16,289 bases of DNA from Planctomycetaceae bacterium (GCA_003445035.1 DLVV01000330.1:541-16829); one strand, 5' to 3'. Positions 6,618 through 15,045 are shown, counted from the stretch's first letter. Numbers and translations: made by a program. The notes: generated by a model from the letters alone, not told the origin.

Positions 6618-7507
6618 GCAGTTTCCTGGCGAGGATTGCCGACGGGGATGTGTTGATTACCGACGGGGCCACCGGAACCTATCTCCAACAGAATGGGTTG
6701 GAGCCGGGCGGTTGTCCGGAAGAATTCAACTCGGACCACCCGGAAGTGATCCGTGGGATGGCGGAGGCGTATTTCGCAGCCGGTTCGGACATGGTCGAGA
6801 CCAACTCGTTCGGTGGCAGTCGGTACATGCTTGCCAAGTACGGACACGGGGAACGGGTTGAAGAGTTGAACCGGCTGGCCGCAGAATTGGCGCGTTCGGC
6901 GGCACCAGAGGGATGTTTTGTACTGGGATCGATCGGGCCGACCGGCGAGATCCTGGCCGAAAAGGGTGGGACGGCCGATTCCGAAGAGATGTACGGCGTG
7001 TTCAAGGAACAGGCCCGTGGTTTGGCGGCCGGCGGCGTGGACGCCGTGTGTATCGAGACGATGAGCGACTTGACGGGCGAAATGTCGCTGGCGATCCGGG
7101 CGGTGAAAGAAGCCACCGGCCTGCCCGTGGTGGCGACCCTGTGTTTCGACCGTGGCCCGCGCGGGTTGTTTACGATGATGGGGGATACGCCGCAGAGTGC
7201 TTCGGAGGCGTTGACCGAGATGGGGGCTGACGTGGTGGGGTCCAATTGCGGGATTGCGATCGGTGACATGATTGATGTGATTGGGGCGATGAGGCAGGCG
7301 ACCGACCGTCCGATACTGACGCATATCAATGCGGGCATCCCAAGGATTGAAGCCGGGGAGATTGTCTATCCGGACAGCCCTGAGTACATGGCCGATCAGA
7401 TGGAACGTGTCGTCGCCGCTGGGGCGAATCTGGTTGGCGGGTGTTGCGGAACAGGGCCCGAATACGTGCGGGCGTTCGTTTCACGCTTGCGGGGTACGGC
7501 GCCGTGA
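6614..7507 (+). CDS. Homocysteine S-methyltransferase (BHMT / MetH N-terminal type)
   Basis: The 297-aa protein is one Hcy-binding TIM barrel. It has the N-terminal signature ITDGATGTYLQQNGL (residues about 15-29), DMVETNSFGGSRYML (about 59-73), the first zinc ligand Cys212 in VGSNCGI, and the Cys pair Cys277-Cys278 in LVGGCCGTGPEYVR. These three Cys bind Zn and activate the homocysteine thiol. It has no B12 or folate domain, so it is either a betaine-homocysteine-type enzyme or, more likely here, it takes the methyl from the free-standing corrinoid protein encoded next. The product in either case would be methionine. The start is translationally coupled: ATGA overlaps the stop of the preceding gene. 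The family is certain; the methyl donor is inferred from context. Confidence 0.9.
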   Translation: MSSFLARIADGDVLITDGATGTYLQQNGLEPGGCPEEFNSDHPEVIRGMAEAYFAAGSDMVETNSFGGSRYMLAKYGHGERVEELNRLAAELARSAAPEGCFVLGSIGPTGEILAEKGGTADSEEMYGVFKEQARGLAAGGVDAVCIETMSDLTGEMSLAIRAVKEATGLPVVATLCFDRGPRGLFTMMGDTPQSASEALTEMGADVVGSNCGIAIGDMIDVIGAMRQATDRPILTHINAGIPRIEAGEIVYPDSPEYMADQMERVVAAGANLVGGCCGTGPEYVRAFVSRLRGTAP

Positions 7508-7549
7508 GCGAAAAAAGAGGGAAGAATTTCACGATTCATAAGAGAGCCG

Positions 7550-8299
7550 ATGGCTGAGCTAGCGGACATTCCCAACGAGTTCATCAAAAATGAACTCGAC
7601 GAATTCGTCGAGCGAGAAGACGAGCGGGCGGAGTTGATCGATCTCTACTCGCGATCGGCACCTCACCTGTTGGAGATCGGTGCCGCCATCCTCAGTGGGC
7701 GGAACGAAGATGCCGATCGCCTGACGGTGGAAGCTCTCGAGAGGGGGACCGGTGCCCTGGAGGTGATGGATGACGGATTGATCGCTGGGATGGCCCTGGT
7801 GGGGATCAAGTTTCGCGAGAACTTCATTTTTGTGCCGGAAGTGCTTGCGTGTGCGAGAGCCATGAAAGCGGGAATGGTTCACATCGAACCCATCCTGTCG
7901 GCTTCAGGCATAGAGCCCCTGGCCAAGGTGATCATGGGGACCGTCAAAGGCGACCTTCACGACATCGGAAAAAACCTTTGTATCATGCTGTTGCGGGGTG
8001 CCGGATTCGAAGTGATCGACCTGGGCGTTGACACCTCGGCTGACGAATTCATCGATGCAGTTGAGGAACATGGCGCGACGCTGGTGGGGATGTCAGCGTT
8101 GTTGACCACCACGATGCCGAACATGGGGCGGACCATCGATGCGTTCATTGATGCCGACGTAAGAGACGACGTCAAAATCATGGTGGGGGGCGCCCCGGTG
8201 ACACCCGAATTTGCTGACGAGATGGGCGCGGACGCCTACGGGGACAACGCGGTCGAATGCGTCCAAGTGGCCAAGCGGCTGGCCGGAGTCGCGGGCTAG
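7550..8299 (+). CDS. Corrinoid (B12-binding) methyl-carrier protein, MtbC/MttC type
   Basis: This 249-aa protein has an N-terminal four-helix cap (residues about 30-115) and a C-terminal Rossmann-like cobalamin domain (about 125-249). The base-off/His-on motif is complete: Asp135-Leu-His137-Asp-Ile-Gly140 in GDLHDIGKNL, followed by SALLTTTMP (about 182-190) and VGGAPV (about 212-217). His137 is expected to be the lower axial cobalt ligand. It carries methyl groups between partner methyltransferases. It has a roughly 29-residue acidic N-terminal extension (EFIKNELDEFVEREDERAEL) beyond the usual carrier length of about 210-220 residues, which may dock a partner. It lies 42 bases after the homocysteine methyltransferase and 28 bases before the activator, so it is in the same operon. 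Confidence 0.93.
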   Translation: MAELADIPNEFIKNELDEFVEREDERAELIDLYSRSAPHLLEIGAAILSGRNEDADRLTVEALERGTGALEVMDDGLIAGMALVGIKFRENFIFVPEVLACARAMKAGMVHIEPILSASGIEPLAKVIMGTVKGDLHDIGKNLCIMLLRGAGFEVIDLGVDTSADEFIDAVEEHGATLVGMSALLTTTMPNMGRTIDAFIDADVRDDVKIMVGGAPVTPEFADEMGADAYGDNAVECVQVAKRLAGVAG

Positions 8300-8327
8300 T
8301 CGACGGCCCGGTGCACAGGCGGGACCG

Positions 8328-10268
8328 ATGAGCGAGCGGATCGACAGCGAAGCGGTCGAGCGGCGACGGGCCCGCCTGACTCGGATTTTTGCCGACATCG
8401 TTCAGCATGCGCAGGTCCAGTGCCTGTCGCGGTGTCCGTATCGGGACCGCCGTGATCTCTGCACCGCACAATTCGGGTGCCGCAATCAGGGCCCCGTCGA
8501 TCCGCAGTACGGGTTGTCCAGTTGCCTCTGCGATGGCGAATTGGATTACCGGGGAGCGTGGGAGGTGGAGGATCCCGAAGCCGTCCTGGCTCAATGGCGC
8601 GCGGAAACCGAACGGACGACACCTTCCTCGACGAATTCGGAGAGCCGGGTTGAGGACACCCTCCGGCCCGGTGCGGTGAAGTGTTCGGGACAGGTTGGGT
8701 CGACCCTGTTCGACGTGGCCGATGACCACGATGTCCGGGTGGACAGTTCGTGTGGTCGGATGGGGAGTTGCCACGAGTGCGTGATCGAAGTGCTGGAGGG
8801 GGGCGAATTGCTGTCGGAGCGAGGTGAAGAAGAACAGTTCCTGGACGAAGGGTTTCGCCTCGCGTGCCAGGCTCAAGTGGGCCGTGTGGGCGCCGTGACC
8901 TTCGCACCGCTCCGCCGAACTCCACATGTGCTGACTCGTCGAGCGGCAACCCATGTTGATGCCTGCCCTTCGGTGACACGAAAGGGTGAAGAGGTGCTCC
9001 GAGGTGGCGAAGCCATTGACCAGTGGCGGGGTCGACTGGTCGGCTTGGCCGTCGACGTGGGGACCACCACGGTCGCCGCCGAGCTGATCGATCTCGAGAC
9101 GTCCGAGTCGCTTTGCTGTGGGGGATTCGAAAATCCGCAGCGGTTTGGCGGCAGTGACGTTATCAGCCGAGTCTCCTACGACTCACAACACGAAGGCGAA
9201 ATGCACCAGGCGATCATCAAGGCGCTGAACAATGAAATCCTTTCGATGTGTCAGCATGCCGGAGTGAGTCGGCACACGGTGTACGAAGTTCTGGTGGTGG
9301 GCAATTCGACCATGCGGGACCTGGTGTTTGGGCTCGACGTACAGACGATCGGCCAGAGACCGTACAGGTCGATGACCGAGCACGAGTGCCTGGCGGGTGA
9401 CAGGTCCAGCACGGCGTTGGAGGTGGGCACACGGAAACTTGGGATCGTCGCCAGTGCGCACGGGCGTGTCGTCTCGCCGCCACTTGTGGGCAGTCACGTG
9501 GGAGCCGACATCACTGCGGGTCTGTTGGCGTGCGACTTTGACCGGGAAGTCGAAACCAGGGTGTTTCTGGATATTGGCACAAACACCGAGGTGGTGATCG
9601 GAACCCGGGAACGAATTGTTGCAGCATCATGTCCGGCCGGTCCGGCATTTGAAGGGGGGCTGGTTCAATACGGTCTTCCGGCCTGCGACGGCGCGATTGA
9701 CACGTTGAAGGCTGTCGGGAGTGGTTTCCAGTACACCACGCTGGCAGATGCCGAACCGGTCGGAATCTGTGGCTCGGGCTTGGTGGATCTGCTGTCCGAA
9801 TTGAAACGGACCGGGCAGATGACAGAGATGGGTGTCTTCACTTCCGGGGACGGGCGGTCTCGCGAAGTGGCGGTTGTGGATGAACCGTCCATCACATTGT
9901 CACGACTGGATGCCAGCCATCTGGCACAGGCCAAGGCGGCGAGTTTCTGTGGCCAGTTTATCCTGCTGAGGATGTTGGGCATTGTTCCCGGCGGGGTACA
10001 GCGAGTGGAACTCGCAGGAGGGTTCGCCGAATCGATCGATATCCGGGCGGCCGTGTCGGTTGGCTTTCTGGCTCCCTTCGATCCCGAACGTGTCCGACGT
10101 GTCGGAAATGCAGCGTTGGAAGGCGCGAGGCAACTGCTTCTGGATGTCCGCCGTCGTGATCGTGCCGAACGGTTGGTCGAGCGGATTGAACACATCGAAC
10201 TCGAGACGACCGAGGATTTCTTCGAGGTCTTCACAGAAGCGTGTCAGTTCAAGCCCATGCAGTTGTAG
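8328..10268 (+). CDS. RACo-like reductive activator of corrinoid protein ([2Fe-2S] plus ASKHA/DUF4445 domains)
   Basis: The 646-aa protein starts at ATG 8328; the frame is open further upstream, but that would overlap the corrinoid gene and read nonsense. A ferredoxin domain lies at residues about 115-195 with plant-type ligands Cys142, Cys148, Cys151 (SSCGRMGSCHEC) and Cys180 (RLACQ). The ASKHA ATPase core follows: LAVDVGTTTVAAELID (about 240-255), GGSDVISRVSYD (274-285), VFLDIGTNTEVVIG (412-425), SCPAGPAFEGG (434-444), GICGSGLVDLL, and AGGFAESIDIR. Proteins of this type use ATP and a low-potential electron to bring inactive Co(II) corrinoid back to Co(I). An additional Cys-rich N-terminal segment (Cys32, 36, 45, 51, 66, 68) precedes the ferredoxin domain and may hold another metal site. 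It is the last clear member of the corrinoid operon. Confidence 0.92.
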   Translation: MSERIDSEAVERRRARLTRIFADIVQHAQVQCLSRCPYRDRRDLCTAQFGCRNQGPVDPQYGLSSCLCDGELDYRGAWEVEDPEAVLAQWRAETERTTPSSTNSESRVEDTLRPGAVKCSGQVGSTLFDVADDHDVRVDSSCGRMGSCHECVIEVLEGGELLSERGEEEQFLDEGFRLACQAQVGRVGAVTFAPLRRTPHVLTRRAATHVDACPSVTRKGEEVLRGGEAIDQWRGRLVGLAVDVGTTTVAAELIDLETSESLCCGGFENPQRFGGSDVISRVSYDSQHEGEMHQAIIKALNNEILSMCQHAGVSRHTVYEVLVVGNSTMRDLVFGLDVQTIGQRPYRSMTEHECLAGDRSSTALEVGTRKLGIVASAHGRVVSPPLVGSHVGADITAGLLACDFDREVETRVFLDIGTNTEVVIGTRERIVAASCPAGPAFEGGLVQYGLPACDGAIDTLKAVGSGFQYTTLADAEPVGICGSGLVDLLSELKRTGQMTEMGVFTSGDGRSREVAVVDEPSITLSRLDASHLAQAKAASFCGQFILLRMLGIVPGGVQRVELAGGFAESIDIRAAVSVGFLAPFDPERVRRVGNAALEGARQLLLDVRRRDRAERLVERIEHIELETTEDFFEVFTEACQFKPMQL

Positions 10269-10311
10269 AGGCGGGATGGACCGGTCCGGGTGGGCTCGCT
10301 ACGATCCCGGA

Positions 10312-11070
10312 ATGCTCCGCCAGCAAGAAGTCGACGCGTACCGTCGGGAGGGATATGTTACCCCCGAATACCGTCTGCCCGAGTCCTGGCTCGAGGAGAT
10401 TCGGGCCGCGCACACGCGCCTGCTGGTCCAACATCCGGAATTCGACGACTACTGCTCCGCGGTGCTGGCGTTCGACACCTGGTTCCTGAACGTGGCCAGG
10501 ATTCCCGAGATTCTCGAGATGGTCAGCGATGTCGTGGGTGACGACCTGGCACTCTGGAATTCGAGCTTCTTTGCAAAGCCGGCCCGCGTCGGCACGCGGA
10601 CGCCCTGGCACCAGGATGGTGAGTACTGGCCGATCGATCCACTGGCGACGTGTACCGTGTGGATTGCCATCGATGCCTCGACGACCGAAAACGGTTGCCT
10701 GAGAGTGATTCCCGGGTCGCATCGAGACCGGCAACTGGCGCGGCACAACGAGAACGCAGCCGAGGGCCTGAGCCTGAACCTGGAACTCGACGGCGAAGCG
10801 TTCGACGAATCCGAGGCGCACGACATCGTGCTGGAAGCCGGCCAGGTGTCCTTGCACGACGTGTATCTGTACCACGGTTCGGAACCCAATCGCTCCGACC
10901 AGCCGAGACGGGCGATGACATTGCGGTACATGCCAACCACGTCGGTGTATCGCCACGATGTTCCGACTCGGACCCAACAACAGGGCCCGTTGGCATTGGC
11001 CGAACGGACGGTTTACCTGATGCGGGGCGTGGATCGGTCGGGCGAGAACGACTTCCGAATGCGTCGCTGA
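10312..11070 (+). CDS. Phytanoyl-CoA dioxygenase (PhyH) family Fe(II)/2-oxoglutarate oxygenase
   Basis: The 252-aa protein is a double-stranded beta-helix oxygenase. The iron triad is His100-x-Asp102 in TPWHQDGEYW and His188 in YLYHGSEPN; Arg199, eleven residues after the distal His, fits the 2-oxoglutarate anchor of this family. Other landmarks are WIAIDASTTENGCLRVIPGS (about 120-139) and the N-terminal QQEVDAYRREGYV typical of PhyH starts. I chose the ATG at 10312 because the family usually begins just before that segment; an in-frame ATG at 10276 with GAGG 4 nt upstream is also possible and would add 12 residues. It begins shortly after the activator gene and may share its transcript, but a TACGAT at 10300-10305 could be a separate -10 box. 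The substrate is unknown; many bacterial members hydroxylate small metabolites. Confidence 0.88.
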   Translation: MLRQQEVDAYRREGYVTPEYRLPESWLEEIRAAHTRLLVQHPEFDDYCSAVLAFDTWFLNVARIPEILEMVSDVVGDDLALWNSSFFAKPARVGTRTPWHQDGEYWPIDPLATCTVWIAIDASTTENGCLRVIPGSHRDRQLARHNENAAEGLSLNLELDGEAFDESEAHDIVLEAGQVSLHDVYLYHGSEPNRSDQPRRAMTLRYMPTTSVYRHDVPTRTQQQGPLALAERTVYLMRGVDRSGENDFRMRR

Positions 11071-11090
11071 GCCGGTCAGGGCGGGCGAGG

Positions 11091-12104
11091 TTATTTGAGT
11101 GCGTGATCGGAGGGTTTGACGCCCTTGACGTAGCTGCCGAATCCGAATCGGGTCGGCTTGTAGGCTCCCACGTACGTCACATCACTCTTGGCGGAGATGT
11201 GCTTCTCCATCTGCAATCCCCAAAAACAACCGTTGACCAGCAGTCGCCGAAGTCCGGGGCTCTGGAGGTCAGTCGAAGCACCCATGGTGGTTGCCAGTAT
11301 ACGCGAGGTCTTTCCGGTTTCGGTCTTGAAGGCGCGGATCCAGACCAGCGGCATCATCGGTTCATTCTTGCGACCCTTGACGGGTGCCGCCGACGGTTTC
11401 ATGCCTGCCAATACCTGGCCGTGGACGATGACCTTGGCGTCCTTGGGCAGGGTGCGGACTCCGTAGACGTCGGTTGGCCCCCAGATGTCGGTGACGCCGG
11501 TGAGGACGGGATGCGTCTTGTGCTTGGGGTTGATGACACCACGGGTGCTTTCTCGGCCGTGGTGACCGTGGTGATTGAGCCAGGTGTCGCCGAGAACAAG
11601 TCCGCCCCAGCCACCTCGAGGTTTTCCGCTGTTGAAGGTCAGTGGGCGGAACTTGCTGTTCTTGTTGCGACTGTAGTTGAAGGCGTGTGTTGCGGTTCGG
11701 AGACCGATGATGGGTTTGCCACTGTGGGTGAAGTCGACGATGTGCTTCATCTGTTTGTCAGGAAGTTCACGAAAACGGAGAAACAGAACCATCAGGTCGG
11801 CCGAATCCAGCGCCTCCAGCCCGGGGATGTTCGTTTGGTGGTCGGGCTTGATCACGCCGGTCTTGGGGTCGACCGCAAACAGCACGGTGCACTTGAATCC
11901 GTGGCGGACCGAGAGAATCTTGGCAAGCATCGGCATGCCTTCTTCGGATCGATACTCGTCGTCCCCGGTGACAAAGACGATATGTTTGCCGGCTCCCGAC
12001 CCGTTGCCGCCCGGATAGACAACCCAGGGTTTCGCTTCGGCTGCGACCACAGAGGTCAGCAGGCAGGTCAGCAGCGATGTGGTCAGCAGCGCACTGGTTC
12101 GCAT
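11091..12104 (-). CDS. Secreted ThuA-like protein
   Basis: The 337-aa protein begins at the ATG ending at 12104 (GGAG about 8 nt upstream in that strand) with a signal peptide (TSALLTTSLLTCLLTSVVAAEA). The frame is open further upstream but that extension is non-coding in character. The mature part has the glutamine-amidotransferase-like ThuA fold: HIVFVTGDDEYRSEEGMP (residues about 41-58), DLMVLFLRFRELPDKQM (about 103-119), GKPIIGLRTATHAFNY (about 129-144), NHHGHHGRESTRG, THPVLTGV, and LVNGCFWGLQ near the C-terminus. ThuA relatives are linked to sugar use, including trehalose utilisation, and are abundant in planctomycetes; the exact reaction is not known. It lies 73 bases downstream of the sulfatase on the same strand and may form an operon with it. 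Its end is 20 bases from the convergent PhyH gene, with no visible terminator. Confidence 0.88.
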   Translation of the reverse strand: MRTSALLTTSLLTCLLTSVVAAEAKPWVVYPGGNGSGAGKHIVFVTGDDEYRSEEGMPMLAKILSVRHGFKCTVLFAVDPKTGVIKPDHQTNIPGLEALDSADLMVLFLRFRELPDKQMKHIVDFTHSGKPIIGLRTATHAFNYSRNKNSKFRPLTFNSGKPRGGWGGLVLGDTWLNHHGHHGRESTRGVINPKHKTHPVLTGVTDIWGPTDVYGVRTLPKDAKVIVHGQVLAGMKPSAAPVKGRKNEPMMPLVWIRAFKTETGKTSRILATTMGASTDLQSPGLRRLLVNGCFWGLQMEKHISAKSDVTYVGAYKPTRFGFGSYVKGVKPSDHALK

Positions 12105-12177
12105 CGTGAAGTCTCCGGATCGGTCAATCGTTGGGGAAGTGGCGAATCGGTTTGAAACGAAGATACCGCTGCCGCAC

Positions 12178-13743
12178 TCAACGGGGCAAGGGGCCGCGTC
12201 GGATACGCAACGCCGCCTTTTCGAGCCGGATAGCGATGTCCGGATGTTTGTCGGCCAGGTTGGTCTTTTCCGAGGGGTCGGCGACAAGATCCGCAAGGAA
12301 GTACGGCTTGGCGAACGGACGGCCCCGAGGGGCTTGCCGGCCTCCGGAACCGTTGCCGAGAACAAGTTTCCAGCGTCCGTCCCGGATGGCAAACATGCCG
12401 GCGGCCGAGTGATGAATCACCGGCGGTCGGCGGTGTGGGGTTCCTTTTCCAATGAGCTGGGCCAGGAAACTGTAGCTGTCAGGAGCGGCAGCCTTGGGAA
12501 GCTCCTTGCCGAGGGAGTCGGCAAATGTTGCGAACAGGTCGGTCAGGCAGATGGTGGCCGCGTTACGGCTCCCGGGTTTGATATGACCCGGCCAGCGGGC
12601 AAGGAAGGGCACACGGTGTCCGGCCTCCCAGATGTCCGCCTTGGTACCGCGGAGATGGCGATTCGATTGATGACGGTCGGAACGGAATGCCTGGATCGAC
12701 GGATCATCGACATGGTCTCGAGCGTCGGGTTGGTCGCGACGGCGCATGAACGATCCGTTGTCGCTGGTGTAGATGACCAGCGTGTTTGAAGCCAGGCCGG
12801 TGCGATCGATGGCCTGCAGCACGGCTCCAACGGTGTCGTCGACCTGGGCAATGAAATCTCCGTAGGGGCCGAGTTGCGTTTTGCCTCGAAAGCGGGGATG
12901 AGGCAGAACTGGCTTGTGCGGTGCCGTGAGAGGGAAGTAGAGGAAGAAGGGTGTCTTGGGTTCACGGGCACGTTGTTCAAGAAATGCGATCGCCTGTTGC
13001 TTGAGATGATCCAGGCAGTCACTCATTACCAGGTCCTTGCCACGAGGTCCCCGGCGGAGAAAACCGGGGAACTTCACCGCAGGTTGGTCGATCGTTGTGC
13101 TGGAAGTGATCCGAGTGTTTCTGACGTAAACGTAGGGAGGAAAGTCGAGCGAGGCGGGGATGACCAGGGAGTCGTCGAATCCTCGCCGATTGGGCCCGTC
13201 AAGAATGGGCTTGGTGAAATCCAGGAGAGGAGACGCTGCGCGTCGTCGCTTCTTCTTGTTTTTCTTCTTCTGGCCTGGCTTGGCGGAAGAGGTCTTGCCA
13301 GGGCGGGGCAAGCGGCTGAAGTCCAGGCCAAGGTGCCACTTGCCGACAATGCCGGTACGGTAACCATGTGACTTGAGGAACGAGGCGATTGTGGGGCGAT
13401 CGGGTTCAATCAGCGGGGTGCCATAACCGTTGAGGACTCCCGATTTCAGTCGACTGCGCCAACAGTAGCGACCGGTCAGCAGGCCGTAGCGGGTGGGCGT
13501 GCAGACGGCCGACGGGGTATGGGCGTCGGTGAAGCTGACGCCCTGGTCGGCCAGCCGGTTGAGATGTGGCGTGGGGATCTTGGAGTCGCGGTTGATCGCC
13601 TGCACATCGCCGTAACCCATGTCGTCGGCCAAAATGACAACAATATTGGGGGGGGCGGCGGCCGGAAGCGGATGTGGTCCCGTAATGGCCGTTGTGATGA
13701 GCAGAGAGGTAAGAAAGTTGATGGATGAGCGGGGCCGGAACAT
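12178..13743 (-). CDS. Secreted type I sulfatase (arylsulfatase family)
   Basis: The 521-aa protein has a signal peptide (INFLTSLLITTAITGPHPLPAAA) and the full formylglycine-sulfatase core. Metal-binding Asp40-Asp41 lie in VVILADDMGYGD. The modification site is Cys81-Thr-Pro-Thr-Arg85 in SAVCTPTRYGLLTGRY, where Cys81 would be converted to formylglycine. Lys135 and His137 are in GIVGKWHLG, His276 in TAPHKP, and Asp328-Asn329 in IYTSDNGS. It presumably cleaves sulfate esters from sulfated polysaccharides in the periplasm or outside. A very basic insertion at residues about 150-170 (with a KKKNKKKRRR run) interrupts the usual spacing after GKWHLG. Upstream AGGA is about 8 nt from the start. The next gene downstream on this strand is the ThuA-like gene. 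Confidence 0.92.
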   Translation of the reverse strand: MFRPRSSINFLTSLLITTAITGPHPLPAAAPPNIVVILADDMGYGDVQAINRDSKIPTPHLNRLADQGVSFTDAHTPSAVCTPTRYGLLTGRYCWRSRLKSGVLNGYGTPLIEPDRPTIASFLKSHGYRTGIVGKWHLGLDFSRLPRPGKTSSAKPGQKKKNKKKRRRAASPLLDFTKPILDGPNRRGFDDSLVIPASLDFPPYVYVRNTRITSSTTIDQPAVKFPGFLRRGPRGKDLVMSDCLDHLKQQAIAFLEQRAREPKTPFFLYFPLTAPHKPVLPHPRFRGKTQLGPYGDFIAQVDDTVGAVLQAIDRTGLASNTLVIYTSDNGSFMRRRDQPDARDHVDDPSIQAFRSDRHQSNRHLRGTKADIWEAGHRVPFLARWPGHIKPGSRNAATICLTDLFATFADSLGKELPKAAAPDSYSFLAQLIGKGTPHRRPPVIHHSAAGMFAIRDGRWKLVLGNGSGGRQAPRGRPFAKPYFLADLVADPSEKTNLADKHPDIAIRLEKAALRIRRGPLPR

Positions 13744-13767
13744 GAGCGGTGTCCTGGTCGTGAAGTG

Positions 13768-15045
13768 TCAGGATTGGCGAGCCTTGTCGGAAATGTCCTT
13801 TCGGCACCAGGCTCCTTCCCAGCGAATGCACTTGACGGCCTCGTAGGCACGCTGCTTGGCAGCAGCCAATTCGTCACCCAGGGCGGTGATGCCCAGGACG
13901 CGACCACCATTGGTGACAATCTGGCCATTTTCGGACGTGGTGCCCGCGTGAAAGACGTGGACGTCGTCGAGTGCGTTGGCTTCGTCGAGTCCACGGATCT
14001 CGTGGCCCTTATCGTATGAGCCAGGGTAGCCATGGGAGGCCATCACGATGCAGACCGAAGGTCGCGGATCCCATTCCAAAGGCTCAAAATCGGCCAGTTG
14101 GCCATCGGCGGCGGCTTTCAGCAGCATTCCGAAGTCCGACTTCAATCTCATCAGCACCGGTTGCGCTTCGGGGTCACCGAAGCGAACGTTGTATTCCAGG
14201 ACCTTGGGGCCCTGCTTGGTGATCATCAGGCCGGTATAGAGAAGGCCCGAAAACGGTGTGCCAGCAAGTTTCATGGCGTGGACGGTGGGGATGAGAATCC
14301 GTTCTTCGATTTCCGCCATCAATTCAGGGGTGATCAGCGGCGTGGGCGAGTAGGCCCCCATGCCGCCGGTATTGGGGCCGGTGTCTCCGTCGCCTGCCCG
14401 TTTGTGGTCCTGTGAGGCTTCCAGCGAGAGGATGGTGTTGCCTTCGACCAACGCGAGAATGCTGGCTTCCTGGCCGACGAGAGTCTGTTCGATGACCAAT
14501 TTGCGACCGGCATCGCCAAAGGATAATTGAACAAGCATTTCTTCAACGGCCGCCAACGCCTCGTCCCGATTGCGGCACATCAGGACCCCTTTGCCGGCGG
14601 CCAGTCCGTCGGCCTTGACGACCCAGGCCTGATCTTCGCGATCGTCAAGAAAGTGCCTGGCATCGGCGGCCGTGTCAAAAACGGCGTAGTCGGCAGTGGG
14701 CACGTTACCTCGACGCATGATCTCCTTGGCGAAAGCCTTGCTGCCCTCCAGGGCGGCGGCCTCAGCCGTGGGGCCGAAGGCACTCAACCCGTCGGACTGG
14801 AATGCGTCTACGAGACCACCGACCAGGGGCGCTTCCGGACCGACCACCGTCAGGTCGATAGAGGTGTCTTGAGCGAACTTCACCAGTGCCGGGATGTCGT
14901 CGATGTCGAGATCGACACAGGTCGCTTCAGCGGCAATGCCGGCGTTTCCCGGGATGCAGAACACTTCGCTGACCGACTCGGAACGGGCCAACTTCCAGGC
15001 CAGTGCGTGTTCACGTCCCCCCTGGCCAATCACAAGAACCTTCAT
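13768..15045 (-). CDS. purD: Phosphoribosylamine-glycine ligase (GAR synthetase)
   Basis: The 425-aa protein has the family's usual length and begins at the ATG ending at 15045; an open extension upstream is non-coding in character. It joins 5-phosphoribosylamine and glycine with ATP in the second step of de novo purine synthesis, in the cytoplasm. Visible signatures are VLVIGQGGREHALAWKL (residues 3-19), LTVVGPEAPLVGGL (65-78), GSKAFAKEIM (101-110), VVKADGLAAGKGVL, the PurD signature around RFGDPEAQ (preceded by VLEYN, the metal-binding Glu and Asn of the ATP-grasp fold), and the C-terminal GITALGDELAAAKQRAYEAV. It ends 24 bases before the sulfatase start on the same strand. Confidence 0.97.
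   Translation of the reverse strand: MKVLVIGQGGREHALAWKLARSESVSEVFCIPGNAGIAAEATCVDLDIDDIPALVKFAQDTSIDLTVVGPEAPLVGGLVDAFQSDGLSAFGPTAEAAALEGSKAFAKEIMRRGNVPTADYAVFDTAADARHFLDDREDQAWVVKADGLAAGKGVLMCRNRDEALAAVEEMLVQLSFGDAGRKLVIEQTLVGQEASILALVEGNTILSLEASQDHKRAGDGDTGPNTGGMGAYSPTPLITPELMAEIEERILIPTVHAMKLAGTPFSGLLYTGLMITKQGPKVLEYNVRFGDPEAQPVLMRLKSDFGMLLKAAADGQLADFEPLEWDPRPSVCIVMASHGYPGSYDKGHEIRGLDEANALDDVHVFHAGTTSENGQIVTNGGRVLGITALGDELAAAKQRAYEAVKCIRWEGAWCRKDISDKARQS

Noticed and set aside
8211..8327. Upstream extension of the RACo-like frame to 8211
   Set aside because: It would overlap the corrinoid protein by about 90 bases and translates to non-homologous sequence; the ATG at 8328 precedes a sensible N-terminus.
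10650..12155. Plus-strand open frame of about 500 codons
   Set aside because: Overlaps PhyH on the same strand out of frame and is antisense to the ThuA-like gene; both real genes have clear motifs.
12105..12392. N-terminal extension of the ThuA-like frame
   Set aside because: It overlaps the sulfatase 3' end out of frame; a signal peptide with a ribosome site begins at 12104.
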